Shown: piece by piece, positions 22,179 to 31,089 of the stretch
How positions within the stretch are numbered: the first letter of the stretch is position 1
Layout of the letters: the number at the start of each line of letters is the position of its first letter
Source: Sphingobium sp. CECT 9361
GTDB taxonomy: Bacteria; Pseudomonadota; Alphaproteobacteria; Sphingomonadales; Sphingomonadaceae
Reading direction: 5' to 3'
Assembly: GCF_918741285.1 (NCBI RefSeq)
Contig: NZ_CAKKNC010000013.1
Span: 1-64,000, forward strand
DNA: 64,000 bases
Notes under the pieces: generated by a model
What the model saw: the letters and a program-made list of their open reading frames with translations, nothing else
Told to the model about the DNA's origin: nothing
Database searches by the model: none
Position numbers and translations under genes: made by a program

Positions 22179-22958
22179 TCAGCCGCGGCCCTTTTGCAAT
22201 CGCGCGGCCATGCCGCGCGCTAAGCCTCTGGGAATGAAGCGAAGTCCGGCGACCATCAGCTTGTTCGACAGGCCGGCCACGGCGACGGCTTTGTTGTCAC
22301 GCAGTGCTGCCATGCCGTCACGCACGACGTCTTTGGCGGTGGATACGTTCATCTGGAAGAGGCGACTGTTGGTCAGTCCGGCAACGGCGGCAAATTCGGT
22401 ATCGGTCGGGCCGGGGCACAGCGCGCTCACACGAACGCCTTTGTCCTTCACCTCTTCGTGCAGCGCCTGGGACAGGCTGAGCACGAACGCCTTCGTCGCG
22501 TAATAGGTGCTCATATACGGTCCGGGTAAAAATCCGGCGACCGAAGCCAGGTTGAGGATCGCACCATTCTTCTGCGCGATCATGGCGGGCAAAGCGCGAT
22601 GGCACAGGGCCATCAAAGTCCGGCAATTGAGGTCGACCATCTCTGAATGCACAGTCAGATCAAGCTCGGCAAATGCCCCGCGCGCCCCGAAACCGGCATT
22701 ATTGATTAAAGTGTCGATGACGATGCCCTGCTGCTCCAGTTGGGCAAACAGCATTTCAGGCGCATCGGCAGCAGCCAGATCGAGAGCAATCGGCAGCACC
22801 TGGGTTCCGAATCGGGATCGCAAATCTGCCGCGATGGCGTCCAGCCTGTCTCTACGCCGCGCGACGATAACCAGCGGGCGTCCTTCTGCTGCCAGGGCTT
22901 CGGCGAACAACGTGCCTAGTCCGGCAGAGGCACCGGTAACAAGTGCGTAAGGCAGCAT
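22179..22958 (-). CDS. Short-chain dehydrogenase/reductase
   Basis: 259 residues, classical SDR. The nucleotide-binding loop is TGASAGLGTLFAEALA, with basic residues RRRDRL after strand 2 suggesting NADP(H). LINNAGFGARGAF is the N-N-A-G motif, NLASVAGFLPGP carries the catalytic serine, and STYYATKAFVLSL holds the Y-x-x-x-K pair. CPGPTDTEFA follows. Members of this subgroup (DltE/YqjQ-like) reduce varied carbonyl substrates, and the true one is unknown. Convergent with the bkd operon: only 3 bases separate the stop codons, with no obvious terminator. Confidence 0.9.
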   Translation of the reverse strand: MLPYALVTGASAGLGTLFAEALAAEGRPLVIVARRRDRLDAIAADLRSRFGTQVLPIALDLAAADAPEMLFAQLEQQGIVIDTLINNAGFGARGAFAELDLTVHSEMVDLNCRTLMALCHRALPAMIAQKNGAILNLASVAGFLPGPYMSTYYATKAFVLSLSQALHEEVKDKGVRVSALCPGPTDTEFAAVAGLTNSRLFQMNVSTAKDVVRDGMAALRDNKAVAVAGLSNKLMVAGLRFIPRGLARGMAARLQKGRG

Positions 22959-23014
22959 GTGCGTTCCCCTATCCGCGAAGCTGCGTCATAGGGGGTTTTG
23001 TCCGGTCGGGAAAG

Positions 23015-23482
23015 CTACCGTACGGTTGCACGATAGCTGATGCGGCCTTCGTCGCCGGGACGGATGGCTTGCGGCACGGTCCAGCGGACATGCGTGACGT
23101 CATCGGCTGTCGCACGGCGAACGCCGCCCAGGGGCGTTGCGACTGTCATCCCCGTCAATCGGCCCCAATTGCGGCCATTGTCTATCGACACCTGCATGTC
23201 GGGATGGTTGGGATCTACGCGCAAAGACGCCGGTATGGGATTGGTAACGGCAAAGCCGTCGACTGGCGCGGCACTGTTGTTGCGATAGCGTACCACGAAC
23301 ACGAGTCGGTCGCCTCTACTGATCTGACCCGGAGCCGCAAGCACCCGCCGCGCATTGCCGTTTACGTCGGTCGTCACTTTCTCGACGAATGTCTGCGCGG
23401 CCAGCGTGACAGCGGGTTTTCCTGCAAAGGCGGGACCGGCGGCGAGCGAAGCGATGACGGAAAAGGCAGCGAACCGGAGCAT
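23015..23482 (-). CDS. Exported protein of unknown function with a DUF11-like repeat
   Basis: 155 residues from the ATG at 23482, which has AAGG upstream; the much longer frame starting at 24064 is antisense to the next gene. A clear signal peptide (MLRFAAFSVIASLAAGPAFA) is followed by a beta-rich domain. VFVVRYRNNSAAPVDGFAVT and NPIPASLRVDP resemble the start of DUF11/surface-protein repeats, which describe a non-integer bacterial Ig-like fold. Probably periplasmic or surface associated. No functional clue comes from its neighbours. Confidence 0.75.
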   Translation of the reverse strand: MLRFAAFSVIASLAAGPAFAGKPAVTLAAQTFVEKVTTDVNGNARRVLAAPGQISRGDRLVFVVRYRNNSAAPVDGFAVTNPIPASLRVDPNHPDMQVSIDNGRNWGRLTGMTVATPLGGVRRATADDVTHVRWTVPQAIRPGDEGRISYRATVR

Positions 23483-23616
23483 GAGGACCTTGCATTTTTG
23501 ATGGCAGGCATGGGTGTAGCAAGCGGCTTCCAAAAATATGGTTAATGCTGATTGCGCGCATTGGAGGCGGACATGGTGTAGTGCATAGAGAACAAAGCCA
23601 TATTGCCGGAGCCGTT

Positions 23617-24777
23617 GTGTCCCAAAAACCGAATGACAGGGCGGAAATCGACCGCAGGCGGGATCGCCTACTTGCTTCGCTGGCGCTGATCGCCGGCGTC
23701 GGCCTGATGCTGGCGATCCCTTTCGCGCTTCGGGCAGGGGCGGAGTTCTTTCTCCCGCTGACAGCCGCGCTGGTGATCGCCATTGCGCTGGTGCCCTTGC
23801 TCGAATGGATGGAACGGCGTCGTTTTCCATCCGCTCTGGCCGCACTGATCGCGGTGATCGTGTTCCTGATCGTCGCGAATACGGCGCTCGTGCTGATCGT
23901 CGTCCCGGCAACGGATTGGTTTGGCATCCTGCCGTCACGCATCGGGCAGATTCAATCCAATCTGGCCCCCGTGATCGACATTTACTCTCAACTCGAAAAA
24001 TTTCTTGATGAAACGGTGCAGATGCTCGCCACCGGGCCCGTCGCAGCAGCGCAGACCGCTGCATTTGCCGCGCCCCGGTCGCTGCTTCAATTTGCGGCGA
24101 CGTCGGCGCCGTCAGCGCTTATCCAGACATTTTTCGCTTTGCTGGCGATCTACTTCTTTCTGGCGGGCTGGACCAAGCTGCGCAAGAAAACCATCAGTAG
24201 CCGCGATAGCTATGACGGCGCGTTGGCGATTGCGCGCGTGATCCAGAACGTTGTCGATTCGACATCGGCTTATGTGCTCACCATCGCGACGATCAACTTG
24301 AGCCTCGGGGCCGCAGTAGCTCTTTCGCTCTATCTGGTGGGGATGCCATCGCCGTTAATGTGGGGCGGTATCGTCGCGCTGCTCAACTTCGTGCCCTATT
24401 TCGGACCGATCCTTGCCGCCGTGCTGCTCGCTCTGGGCGGCCTGATGGTCTTCAACGACGTGTGGATCGCATTGCTCCCGGCCGCAATTCAGATCGGTTT
24501 TCATCTGGTTGAAGCGAACGTCATTACGCCGCTGGTGCTTGGCCGCCGCCTCACGATGAACCCGCTGCTGATTCTCGTATCGCTCAGCTTCTGGGGATGG
24601 GTGTGGGGCACGCCTGGCGCGCTGTTGGCGGTGCCGTTGCTGATCATAATTCAGACTGTCGCCGCTGCGGCTGGAAAGCCCGATATTGCTGGTTTCCTGT
24701 TCGAAGCTGGCACGCTGACGGCAACTCCACGCCATGAAAATCACGATAATCTAAAAGAGGATGCGCAGGACGGTTGA
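23617..24777 (+). CDS. AI-2E / PerM family membrane transporter
   Basis: 386 residues from GTG 23617, chosen for GGAG at 23608-23611. An ATG at 23545 in the same frame adds 24 residues but lacks a ribosome-binding site. It has paired N-terminal membrane segments (LASLALIAGVGLMLAIPFAL and FFLPLTAALVIAIALVPLL), a third (LAALIAVIVFLIVANTALVL), an extracytoplasmic or amphipathic middle region, and a C-terminal bundle. The C-terminal segment contains NFVPYFGPILAAVLLALGG and LILVSLSFWGWVWG, typical of the PerM/AI-2E exporter family. Substrates in this family are mostly unproven and include AI-2 and Na+/Li+ (H+). Confidence 0.87.
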   Translation: MSQKPNDRAEIDRRRDRLLASLALIAGVGLMLAIPFALRAGAEFFLPLTAALVIAIALVPLLEWMERRRFPSALAALIAVIVFLIVANTALVLIVVPATDWFGILPSRIGQIQSNLAPVIDIYSQLEKFLDETVQMLATGPVAAAQTAAFAAPRSLLQFAATSAPSALIQTFFALLAIYFFLAGWTKLRKKTISSRDSYDGALAIARVIQNVVDSTSAYVLTIATINLSLGAAVALSLYLVGMPSPLMWGGIVALLNFVPYFGPILAAVLLALGGLMVFNDVWIALLPAAIQIGFHLVEANVITPLVLGRRLTMNPLLILVSLSFWGWVWGTPGALLAVPLLIIIQTVAAAAGKPDIAGFLFEAGTLTATPRHENHDNLKEDAQDG

Positions 24778-24800
24778 CAGGTCAGGCCCGCTCTTATAGT
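24774..24800 (+). promoter_or_regulatory. Probable promoter of tRNA-Asp
   Basis: TTGACA at 24774-24779 (overlapping the stop codon of the preceding gene) is followed by TATAGT at 24795-24800. The tRNA starts 21 bases further on. The spacer is 15 bases for this reading, or 16 if the -10 is read as ATAGTT. The perfect -35 and the position support a promoter despite the short spacer. Confidence 0.55.
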
Positions 24801-24820
24801 TGGCCCCCTCCACACCGAAC

Positions 24821-24893
<73 letters not shown>

Positions 24894-24897
<4 letters not shown>

Positions 24898-24925
24898 TTT
24901 TCCCTGTAAATCAGGTGAAAATGGC
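24894..24925. terminator. Hairpin after tRNA-Asp, possible terminator
   Basis: GCCATTTT (24894-24901) pairs with AAAATGGC (24918-24925), and an inner CCTG/CAGG adds to the stem. It begins inside the tRNA's CCA end. No T-run follows on the plus strand, so it may act in 3' processing or as a weak terminator. The 76-base gap to the DUF2842 stop holds nothing else obvious. Confidence 0.35.
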
Positions 24926-24973
24926 ACCGCGTTCCACTTGGTATAACTTACCTTTTTGTTGATCGTGAACGCG

Positions 24974-25210
24974 CTACGCGCGCCAGCGAAAACGACCGGT
25001 TTCCATCCATGCGAGCAGCGGCTTGAGCGGTAATATCCAGACGATTCCCGCAACGACATAGATCGGGATCTGCGCGATCATGGGCAGCTGCCCGATCCAC
25101 GGCGAACAGCTACCCACGATGACCGCCCAGACGGTGATTATGCCAAGGATGAGCAACATGCCGACCGGCTTGCGCCAGCTTGGTTGCGGCGGTGTCGGAT
25201 AGCTGTTCAT
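24974..25210 (-). CDS. DUF2842 family small membrane protein
   Basis: 78 residues from the ATG at 25210, which overlaps the end of the 5-formyl-THF cyclo-ligase gene by 4 bases; a longer frame exists but is antisense-like. WRKPVGMLLILGIITVWAVI is the first membrane segment and IPIYVVAGIVWILPLKPLL the second, ending WMETGRFRW. The W-R-K-P...W-I-L-P-L-K-P-L pattern is the DUF2842 signature, a family found in alphaproteobacteria with no known role. Translational coupling to the upstream gene is likely. Confidence 0.85.
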   Translation of the reverse strand: MNSYPTPPQPSWRKPVGMLLILGIITVWAVIVGSCSPWIGQLPMIAQIPIYVVAGIVWILPLKPLLAWMETGRFRWRA

Positions 25211-25776
25211 GCCTGCGCCCCTTCGATGAAGCTGGTTTCCGTCAATACCGCGTCCAGCGGGAGATCCCACGGGTCCATCGGAACATGCGCCAATTGTTGT
25301 ACGGACCAAGCGATTCCAATCCGCAAGGAATCGGGATGGCGCGCAAAGGCACGGTCATAATATCCGCCGCCCTGACCAAGCCGCCCCATGGCCAGATCGA
25401 ACGCCAGTAAAGGTGCAATGATCGCATCAGGCGCCACTATTTGGCTGCCGGGTGCCGGATGACTGGTGCCAAATGGCCCGGACACCAAAGCATCCTCAGG
25501 CGTCCAGCGGCAAAACTCCATACTGCCGAGCCGGTCGAGCGCGCGAGGCAAAGCGACTGTCTTGCCGCGGGCGATCAATGCGTGCGCCAGCCTCTGCGCC
25601 GGCGCTTCGTCATCCATCGCGACGTATAGTGCGATCGTATCGCGGGCGCCGATCCGGTCGGCCAAGGGCGATGGAAGCACCTTGAACGCCAGCCGATGGG
25701 CGAGGGGGTCTAGGCCAGCTACGAAGGCACGGCGTCGATTCCGTGCCTCGTCGCGCAAAATCTGCTTGTCGCTCAA
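25207..25776 (-). CDS. fau: 5-formyltetrahydrofolate cyclo-ligase
   Basis: 189 residues. It converts 5-formyl-THF to 5,10-methenyl-THF using ATP. The N-terminal basic motif KQILRDEARNRRRAF and the C-terminal GRLGQGGGYYDRAFA (the G-G-G-Y-Y-D signature) identify the family. PLLAFDLAMGRLG precedes the latter. It lies immediately downstream of 6S RNA and zapA on the same strand. The zapA-6S-cyclo-ligase order is widely conserved in proteobacteria, and the enzyme is often cotranscribed with the 6S precursor. Confidence 0.94.
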   Translation of the reverse strand: MSDKQILRDEARNRRRAFVAGLDPLAHRLAFKVLPSPLADRIGARDTIALYVAMDDEAPAQRLAHALIARGKTVALPRALDRLGSMEFCRWTPEDALVSGPFGTSHPAPGSQIVAPDAIIAPLLAFDLAMGRLGQGGGYYDRAFARHPDSLRIGIAWSVQQLAHVPMDPWDLPLDAVLTETSFIEGAQA

Positions 25777-25810
25777 TGGAAAATTGTCCCGTCGCGTCTG
25801 GGCCGTGGAA

Positions 25811-25976
25811 GGGTGGCGGGACCGCCTCGGCCGTTTGCTGGAATATCCTCTGACGCCTCAACGTCAGGTGGGGACCATGTAAGTCGGGCCGAGGCCCGGT
25901 CAGGGACAGCCCCCTTGGATGTGATTATCGCCTCAGGGATGTTCGCTAAAGCTCGTACCAGGCAGTGCCCGCCACC
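25811..25976 (-). ncRNA. ssrS: 6S RNA
   Basis: About 166 nt between zapA and fau, the standard position of ssrS. On the minus strand the 5' end GGTGGCGGGC pairs with the 3' CCCGCCACC to form the closing stem. A long, mostly paired rod with a central bulge lies between (arms GCGAACATCCCTGAGG and CCTGACGTTGAGGCGTCAG). 6S RNA mimics an open promoter and sequesters sigma-70 RNA polymerase in stationary phase. Its own promoter (25981-26009) predicts a start at 25974-25976. Identification is from position and secondary structure. Confidence 0.85.
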
Positions 25977-25980
25977 AATG

Positions 25981-26009
25981 TATCTAGGGTGCCGCCGGGG
26001 CAGGGGCAA
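25981..26009 (-). promoter_or_regulatory. Promoter of 6S RNA, inside the 3' end of zapA
   Basis: On the minus strand, TTGCCC (26004-26009) and TAGATA (25981-25986) are 17 bases apart. The -10 ends 5 bases before the inferred 6S 5' end. The -35 lies wholly within, and the -10 straddles, the last codons of zapA. Confidence 0.6.
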
Positions 26010-26319
26010 GCCTTTCCGCGAGGCTTTCGAGGCGCCCCGCCAGGCTTTCAATCATAACCGCAGCACTATCGTCGTTTTCCGGCAGCGCGAGGCTACCTTG
26101 CCGACCGGCCAGTTCGCGTTTCAGATCGTTGATTTCATCGGCCAGAAACAGCGCGGCGAAAAGCAATTGCCGTACTTCGGTGAGACCCGGCGTCGATTGT
26201 CGTGCCACATAAGCCTTCGCGTCCACCAAACCGGCCAGCGCATCGAGGTGCACTTCCTCGCCATCACGGCAATGAATGGCATATTGCCGCCCGCCAATGC
26301 TCACGGTGACTTCAGCCAT
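25984..26319 (-). CDS. zapA: Cell division protein ZapA
   Basis: 111 residues. ZapA binds FtsZ and bundles protofilaments at the Z ring. The N-terminal domain begins AEVTVSIGGRQYAIHCRDGE, matching the family's short beta hairpin with the G-x-x-Y motif. The long C-terminal helix (VRQLLFAALFLADEINDLKRE onward) forms the coiled-coil dimer. The ATG overlaps the stop of a small coiled-coil gene upstream (shared ATGGCTGA), and the stop is followed directly by 6S RNA. The tail is Ala/Pro-rich. Confidence 0.92.
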   Translation of the reverse strand: MAEVTVSIGGRQYAIHCRDGEEVHLDALAGLVDAKAYVARQSTPGLTEVRQLLFAALFLADEINDLKRELAGRQGSLALPENDDSAAVMIESLAGRLESLAERLAPAPAAP

Positions 26320-26500
26320 GGGATGCTGCCTTCAATTCGGCGATGAGGACATCCAGCGATCGTAGCGCGGCAGTCGCTTCGGCATGATTGACCGGGGGGG
26401 ATTTCGACGCTGCATCGGCCCGCTGCTCCACTGTCCGCTCGATCTGGGACAGTGCGCGCTCCATTCGGCCGATGGCCTGCATCATGCGATCACTCGACAT
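26312..26500 (-). CDS. Small coiled-coil protein coupled to zapA
   Basis: 62 residues. Residues 5-25 (RMMQAIGRMERALSQIERTV) and 42-60 (ATAALRSLDVLIAELKAA) look like two amphipathic or coiled-coil helices; no membrane segment or known domain. It overlaps zapA by 8 bases in the same direction, so coupled translation is likely. Position and predicted helices suggest, but do not show, a role linked to ZapA or the divisome. The gene is real on grounds of overlap and codon use, and the function is unknown. Confidence 0.7.
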   Translation of the reverse strand: MSSDRMMQAIGRMERALSQIERTVEQRADAASKSPPVNHAEATAALRSLDVLIAELKAASHG

Positions 26501-26737
26501 GAAACATACATAGCAGCAAGAGCGCCCCGAGCGAAAGTGCTGATATCACTGTGCGATGCAGCATAAAGCTCATGCCGGTTATCGGGCGCTATGTCCTGTC
26601 GCGGCCTTTCAAATGGTTGCCGCGGTTGACGCCTGTGTCTTCTGGCGACAAATGGGGGCCAAATTACGACTCGCCGCATCCACCGCCGTCAAGGCGTTCC
26701 GCTGGCGCAACTTCGACCGGGAAGAACAGAAAAGCCG

Positions 26738-28705
26738 ATGACCGTTTCCGAAACGATGCTCGCCAACGCCATCAGGGCGCTGTCCATGGACGCGGTTCAG
26801 GCCGCAAACAGCGGTCATCCGGGAATGCCGATGGGCATGGCAGATGTTGCGACGGTCCTGTTTCGGGAATATCTGAAGTTCGATCCATCGGCGCCTAAAT
26901 GGGCCGACCGCGACCGTTTCGTGCTGTCTGCGGGCCATGGCTCCATGCTGATCTACAGCTTGCTGCATCTCACCGGCTACGCACGTCCGACCATTGAGGA
27001 CATTCGCAATTTTCGGCAGTTGCACAGCCCTTGTGCCGGGCATCCTGAGAATTTCGAACTTGCTGGCATCGAGACAACCACCGGCCCGTTGGGGCAGGGG
27101 CTTGCGACGGCTGTCGGTATGGCCATTGCCGAACGGCATCTGAACGCGACCTTTGGCGACGATCTCGTCGATCATCGCACATGGGTGATCGCGGGCGACG
27201 GCTGCCTGATGGAAGGCATCAACCATGAAGCCATCGGCCTTGCTGGACATCTGGGTCTTGGTCGCCTGATCGTCCTGTGGGATGACAACAAGATTACGAT
27301 CGACGGCGCAGTCAGCATGTCGAGCAGCGAAGATATCGGCGCGCGTTACACTGCAACGGGCTGGCATGTCGTGTCGTGCGACGGTCACAACCCGGCCGAC
27401 ATTCGCCGGGCGATTGCCGAAGCAGTCGCCGATCCTCGTCCGTCGCTTATCGCTTGCGCCACCAAAATCGGCTACGGTTCGCCCAACAAGAGCGGCACCT
27501 CCGGCGTGCACGGTTCGCCCTTGGGTGCGGATGAAGTCACGGCATCGCGGGCGTTTCTGGGTTGGGACTCGGAACCATTCGCCATTCCCTCAGATGTCGC
27601 CGCCGAATGGCACAAGGCTGGCACACGCAGCGTCGACGTTCGCACTGCGTGGGAAGAGCGCCTCGCAAACAACGCCAGTGCCTCAGAATTTGAGCGCCGG
27701 ATGGCCGGTGATTTGCCTGCCGACTTCAGCCTTGAAGCCTATATCGACAGCCTGATCGCCAATCCGCAAAAGGTCGCGACCCGTCGCGCCAGTGAACTGA
27801 CGCTGGGCGCAATCAACGATCTGCTGCCCGAAACGCTCGGCGGGTCGGCTGACCTTACCGGGTCGAACAACACCAAGACCAAATCCACCACGCCGCTGAC
27901 CAAGGACGATTATTCCGGCCGCTATGTCTATTACGGCATTCGCGAATTCGGCATGGCGGCGGCGATGAACGGCATGGCCTTGCACGGTGGCGTCATTCCT
28001 TATGGCGGCACGTTCCTTGTCTTCTCCGATTATTGCCGCTCGGCCATTCGCCTCTCCGCCTTGCAGCGCGCGCGCGTGATCTATGTGATGACGCATGACA
28101 GCATCGGTCTTGGCGAAGACGGTCCGACGCATCAGCCCATCGAGCATGTGATGAGCCTGCGTATGATCCCCAATCTCGACGTGTATCGCCCGTGCGACAT
28201 CGTCGAGACGGCAGAATGCTGGGAACTGTCGCTGCAGGATGCGACCGGCCCGTCGCTTCTTGCGCTGACGCGCCAGAACTTGCCGCAGCTTCGCACCGAG
28301 AAGAGCGAAAATCTCTCGGCAAAGGGCGCCTATCGCCTTCGTGCCGCAAAGGCCGAACGGCGCGTTGTTTTGATGGCGACCGGTTCGGAAGTCGAGATTG
28401 CCGTTCAGGTTGCTGAGGCTCTCGAAGCGTCTGGTTTAGGCGCAGATGTCGTCTCCATGCCGAACTGGGCGCGGTTCGATGCGCAGACCGCAGCCTATCG
28501 CGATGACATCCTTCCAGAAGGCGTGTTGCGCGTATCGATCGAGGCGGGCGTCACCTTTGGGTGGGAACGCTACACCGGTATCGGCGGCCTTCGCTTCGGC
28601 ATAGACAGCTTCGGCGCGTCCGCCCCTATCGACGCTCTCTACGACCATTTCGGCCTCACCGCCGCAAAGATCACGCCGCAAATCGTTGCGGCTCTCGACA
28701 CCTAA
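26738..28705 (+). CDS. tkt: Transketolase
   Basis: 655 residues. It moves two-carbon units between ketose and aldose phosphates with ThDP in the pentose phosphate pathway. The N-terminal LSMDAVQAANSGHPGMPMGM and SAGHGSMLIYSLLHLTGY are diagnostic. The ThDP motif is GDGCLMEGINHEA to WDDNKITIDG. The pyrimidine domain has YYGIREFGMAAAMNGMALHG with the catalytic Glu. THDSIGLGEDGPTHQPIEH follows. It opens a tkt-gap-pgk-fba block, with 18 bases to gap. The 237-base gap upstream (26501-26737) separates it from the divergent small gene, and no clear promoter was picked out there. Confidence 0.97.
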   Translation: MTVSETMLANAIRALSMDAVQAANSGHPGMPMGMADVATVLFREYLKFDPSAPKWADRDRFVLSAGHGSMLIYSLLHLTGYARPTIEDIRNFRQLHSPCAGHPENFELAGIETTTGPLGQGLATAVGMAIAERHLNATFGDDLVDHRTWVIAGDGCLMEGINHEAIGLAGHLGLGRLIVLWDDNKITIDGAVSMSSSEDIGARYTATGWHVVSCDGHNPADIRRAIAEAVADPRPSLIACATKIGYGSPNKSGTSGVHGSPLGADEVTASRAFLGWDSEPFAIPSDVAAEWHKAGTRSVDVRTAWEERLANNASASEFERRMAGDLPADFSLEAYIDSLIANPQKVATRRASELTLGAINDLLPETLGGSADLTGSNNTKTKSTTPLTKDDYSGRYVYYGIREFGMAAAMNGMALHGGVIPYGGTFLVFSDYCRSAIRLSALQRARVIYVMTHDSIGLGEDGPTHQPIEHVMSLRMIPNLDVYRPCDIVETAECWELSLQDATGPSLLALTRQNLPQLRTEKSENLSAKGAYRLRAAKAERRVVLMATGSEVEIAVQVAEALEASGLGADVVSMPNWARFDAQTAAYRDDILPEGVLRVSIEAGVTFGWERYTGIGGLRFGIDSFGASAPIDALYDHFGLTAAKITPQIVAALDT

Positions 28706-28723
28706 GAACAGGAGCTAGTGCAG

Positions 28724-29734
28724 ATGGCTGTTAAAGTAGCAATCAACGGTTTCGGACGTATCGGTCGCCTTGTCGCGCGTGCGATCCTGGAGCGTACCGA
28801 TCATGACCTCGAACTGGTCAGCATCAACGACCTGGGCGATGCCAAGGCGAATGCGCTCCTCTTCAAGCGCGACAGCGTCCACGGCCCGTTCGCCGGTACG
28901 GTCGAAGTCGACGGGAACGACATGATCGTCAACGGCAAGCGTATTGCGGTTACCGCAGAACGCGACCCCGCCAAGCTGCCGCATGCAGCGCAGGGCGTCG
29001 TCATCGCTCTGGAATGCACCGGCTTCTTTGCGGACAAGGCATCTGCCTCGAAGCATCTGGAAGCAGGCGCGAAGCGCGTCGTCATCTCGGCTCCGGCCAA
29101 GAATGTCGACAAGACCATCGTGTTCGGCGTCAACCATGAAACCCTGACGGCGGACGACATCGTCATTTCGAACGCTAGCTGCACGACCAACTGCCTCGCG
29201 CCGCTGGCGAAGGTGCTGAATGACAACATCGGTATCGAACGCGGCCTGATGACCACGATCCACAGCTACACCAACGATCAGAAGATCCTCGATCAGATCC
29301 ACAGCGACCCGCGTCGTGCGCGCGCTGCGGCCATGTCGATGATCCCGACGACCACGGGCGCTGCCCGCGCCGTTGGCGAAGTCATGCCCGAATTGAAGGG
29401 CAAGCTGGACGGTTCTTCGATCCGCGTGCCGACCCCGAATGTCTCGGTCGTAGACCTCACCTTCACGCCGAAGCGCGACACGACGGTCGAGGAAGTGAAC
29501 AGCTTGCTCAAGGCAGCGTCGGAATCCGGTCCGCTCAAGGGCGTGCTCGCCTACACCGACGAACCGCTGGTTTCGATCGACTTCAATGGCGATCCGGCAA
29601 GCTCGACCGTGGACAGCCTCGAAACTGCCGTCATCGATGGCAAGCTGGTTCGTGTGCTGAGTTGGTATGACAATGAATGGGGTTTCTCCAACCGCATGAT
29701 CGACACGACCGGCGTGGTTGTCGGCCTGCTCTAA
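28724..29734 (+). CDS. gap: Glyceraldehyde-3-phosphate dehydrogenase
   Basis: 336 residues from ATG 28724, with AGGAG 10-14 bases upstream; GTG 28718 is too close to that site. The NAD loop is [16 protein letters not shown]. The catalytic cysteine is in [17 protein letters not shown] with the partner His in [21 protein letters not shown] closes the C-terminus. The NAD-versus-NADP preference was not resolved. It lies 18 bases after tkt and is followed by a strong hairpin (29743-29776), so tkt and gap probably form a transcript distinct in level from pgk-fba. Confidence 0.97.
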   Translation: MAVKVAINGFGRIGRLVARAILERTDHDLELVSINDLGDAKANALLFKRDSVHGPFAGTVEVDGNDMIVNGKRIAVTAERDPAKLPHAAQGVVIALECTGFFADKASASKHLEAGAKRVVISAPAKNVDKTIVFGVNHETLTADDIVISNASCTTNCLAPLAKVLNDNIGIERGLMTTIHSYTNDQKILDQIHSDPRRARAAAMSMIPTTTGAARAVGEVMPELKGKLDGSSIRVPTPNVSVVDLTFTPKRDTTVEEVNSLLKAASESGPLKGVLAYTDEPLVSIDFNGDPASSTVDSLETAVIDGKLVRVLSWYDNEWGFSNRMIDTTGVVVGLL

Positions 29735-29742
29735 AACTTTCT

Positions 29743-29776
29743 GCCGCCCGCCAATCATCCGATTGGCGGGCGGTTT
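29743..29776 (+). terminator. Strong hairpin between gap and pgk
   Basis: GCCGCCCGCCAATC and GATTGGCGGGCGGT form a 14-bp stem with an ATCC loop, followed by TTCATATAATT. It is a good intrinsic terminator or attenuator after gap. The T-run is short, so some read-through to pgk is likely. Confidence 0.7.
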
Positions 29777-29789
29777 CATATAATTCGAC

Positions 29790-31007
29790 ATGGGGATGAC
29801 ATTGGCAAAGCCGTTCAAAACGCTCGACGACATGGGTGATCTCACTGGCAAAGCCGTGCTGGTGCGCGAGGATCTCAACGTCCCGATGCAGGACGGCGCG
29901 ATCACGGACGACACCCGTCTGCGATCAGCGATGCCCACTGTACTCGAACTGGCCGATCGCGGTGCGAAGGTGCTGATCCTAGCGCATTTTGGTCGTCCCA
30001 AGGGGCAGAAATCGCCCGACATGTCGCTCAGCCTCGTCACCCGTGCGCTCGGCCATGTGCTGGGCCGCGATGTGCAATTCATCCCCGATTGTCAGGGGCA
30101 GGCCGCCGCCGACGGCATTGCCGTGATACGGGGCGGGGACATTGCGATCCTTGAGAACACACGCTTTCATGCCGGTGAAGAAAAGAACGATCCCGCGCTG
30201 ATCGACGCGATGGCGGCACTGGCCGATTACTATGTCAACGATGCCTTCTCCGCCGCGCATCGTGCCCATGTTTCGACCGAAGGTCTGGCGCACAAATTGC
30301 CCGCCTTCGCCGGTCGCGCAATGGAAGCAGAACTCGATGCCTTGCAGAAGGCGCTCGGTACGCCTGAAAAGCCGGTCGCAGCCGTCGTTGGTGGCGCCAA
30401 GGTGTCGTCGAAGCTGGACGTGCTGACCCATCTGGTGACCAAAGTCGATCACCTGATCATCGGTGGGGGCATGGCCAACACCTTCCTCGCGGCCCGCGGT
30501 GTCGATGTCGGCAAATCGCTCTGCGAGCATGATCTGGCCGCTACCGCAGAAGGCATTCTCGATGCCGCCGACGCTGCCGGTTGCACGATCCATCTGCCGT
30601 ATGACGTTGTGGTGGCCAAGGAATTCGCAGCCAATCCGCCTTCGGTCCGCACATGCAACGTCCACGAGGTCGCTGCCGATGAATTGATCCTCGACGTTGG
30701 GCCTGCCGCTGTGGAAGCGCTCGCCGATGTGCTGAAAACATGCAAGACGCTGGTATGGAACGGCCCGCTGGGCGCGTTCGAAATGGCGCCTTTCGACAAG
30801 GCGACCGTCGCGCTGGCACAAACGGCAGCGGCGCTGACCCGAGAAGGTTCGCTGGTGTCGGTGGCTGGCGGCGGCGATACCGTCGCTGCACTCAATCACG
30901 CAGGCGTTGCCGCCGACTTCACCTTCGTATCGACCGCAGGGGGTGCCTTCCTCGAATGGATGGAAGGCAAGGAATTGCCGGGCGTGAAAGCGTTGATGAC
31001 CGCTTGA
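29790..31007 (+). CDS. pgk: Phosphoglycerate kinase
   Basis: 405 residues. It catalyses 1,3-bisphosphoglycerate + ADP to 3-phosphoglycerate + ATP. The N-domain shows [41 protein letters not shown] and [15 protein letters not shown]. The nucleotide domain has [15 protein letters not shown] and [10 protein letters not shown], and ends [19 protein letters not shown]. Several start codons are possible (29790, 29796, TTG 29802), none with a strong ribosome-binding site, so the N-terminus is uncertain by a few residues. It lies between the hairpin after gap and fba. Confidence 0.97.
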   Translation: MGMTLAKPFKTLDDMGDLTGKAVLVREDLNVPMQDGAITDDTRLRSAMPTVLELADRGAKVLILAHFGRPKGQKSPDMSLSLVTRALGHVLGRDVQFIPDCQGQAAADGIAVIRGGDIAILENTRFHAGEEKNDPALIDAMAALADYYVNDAFSAAHRAHVSTEGLAHKLPAFAGRAMEAELDALQKALGTPEKPVAAVVGGAKVSSKLDVLTHLVTKVDHLIIGGGMANTFLAARGVDVGKSLCEHDLAATAEGILDAADAAGCTIHLPYDVVVAKEFAANPPSVRTCNVHEVAADELILDVGPAAVEALADVLKTCKTLVWNGPLGAFEMAPFDKATVALAQTAAALTREGSLVSVAGGGDTVAALNHAGVAADFTFVSTAGGAFLEWMEGKELPGVKALMTA

Positions 31008-31089
31008 GATTCATGCTGCACTGCGGCATGGGGTTCGAATTCATCGCGCATTCCGCGCAAAATCAAAAATCTAACAGGAGTATGTGCAG

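Noticed and set aside
23015-24064. 349-residue version of the exported protein gene
   Set aside because: The first 194 residues are antisense to the AI-2E-type gene; the signal peptide starts at the internal ATG 23482.
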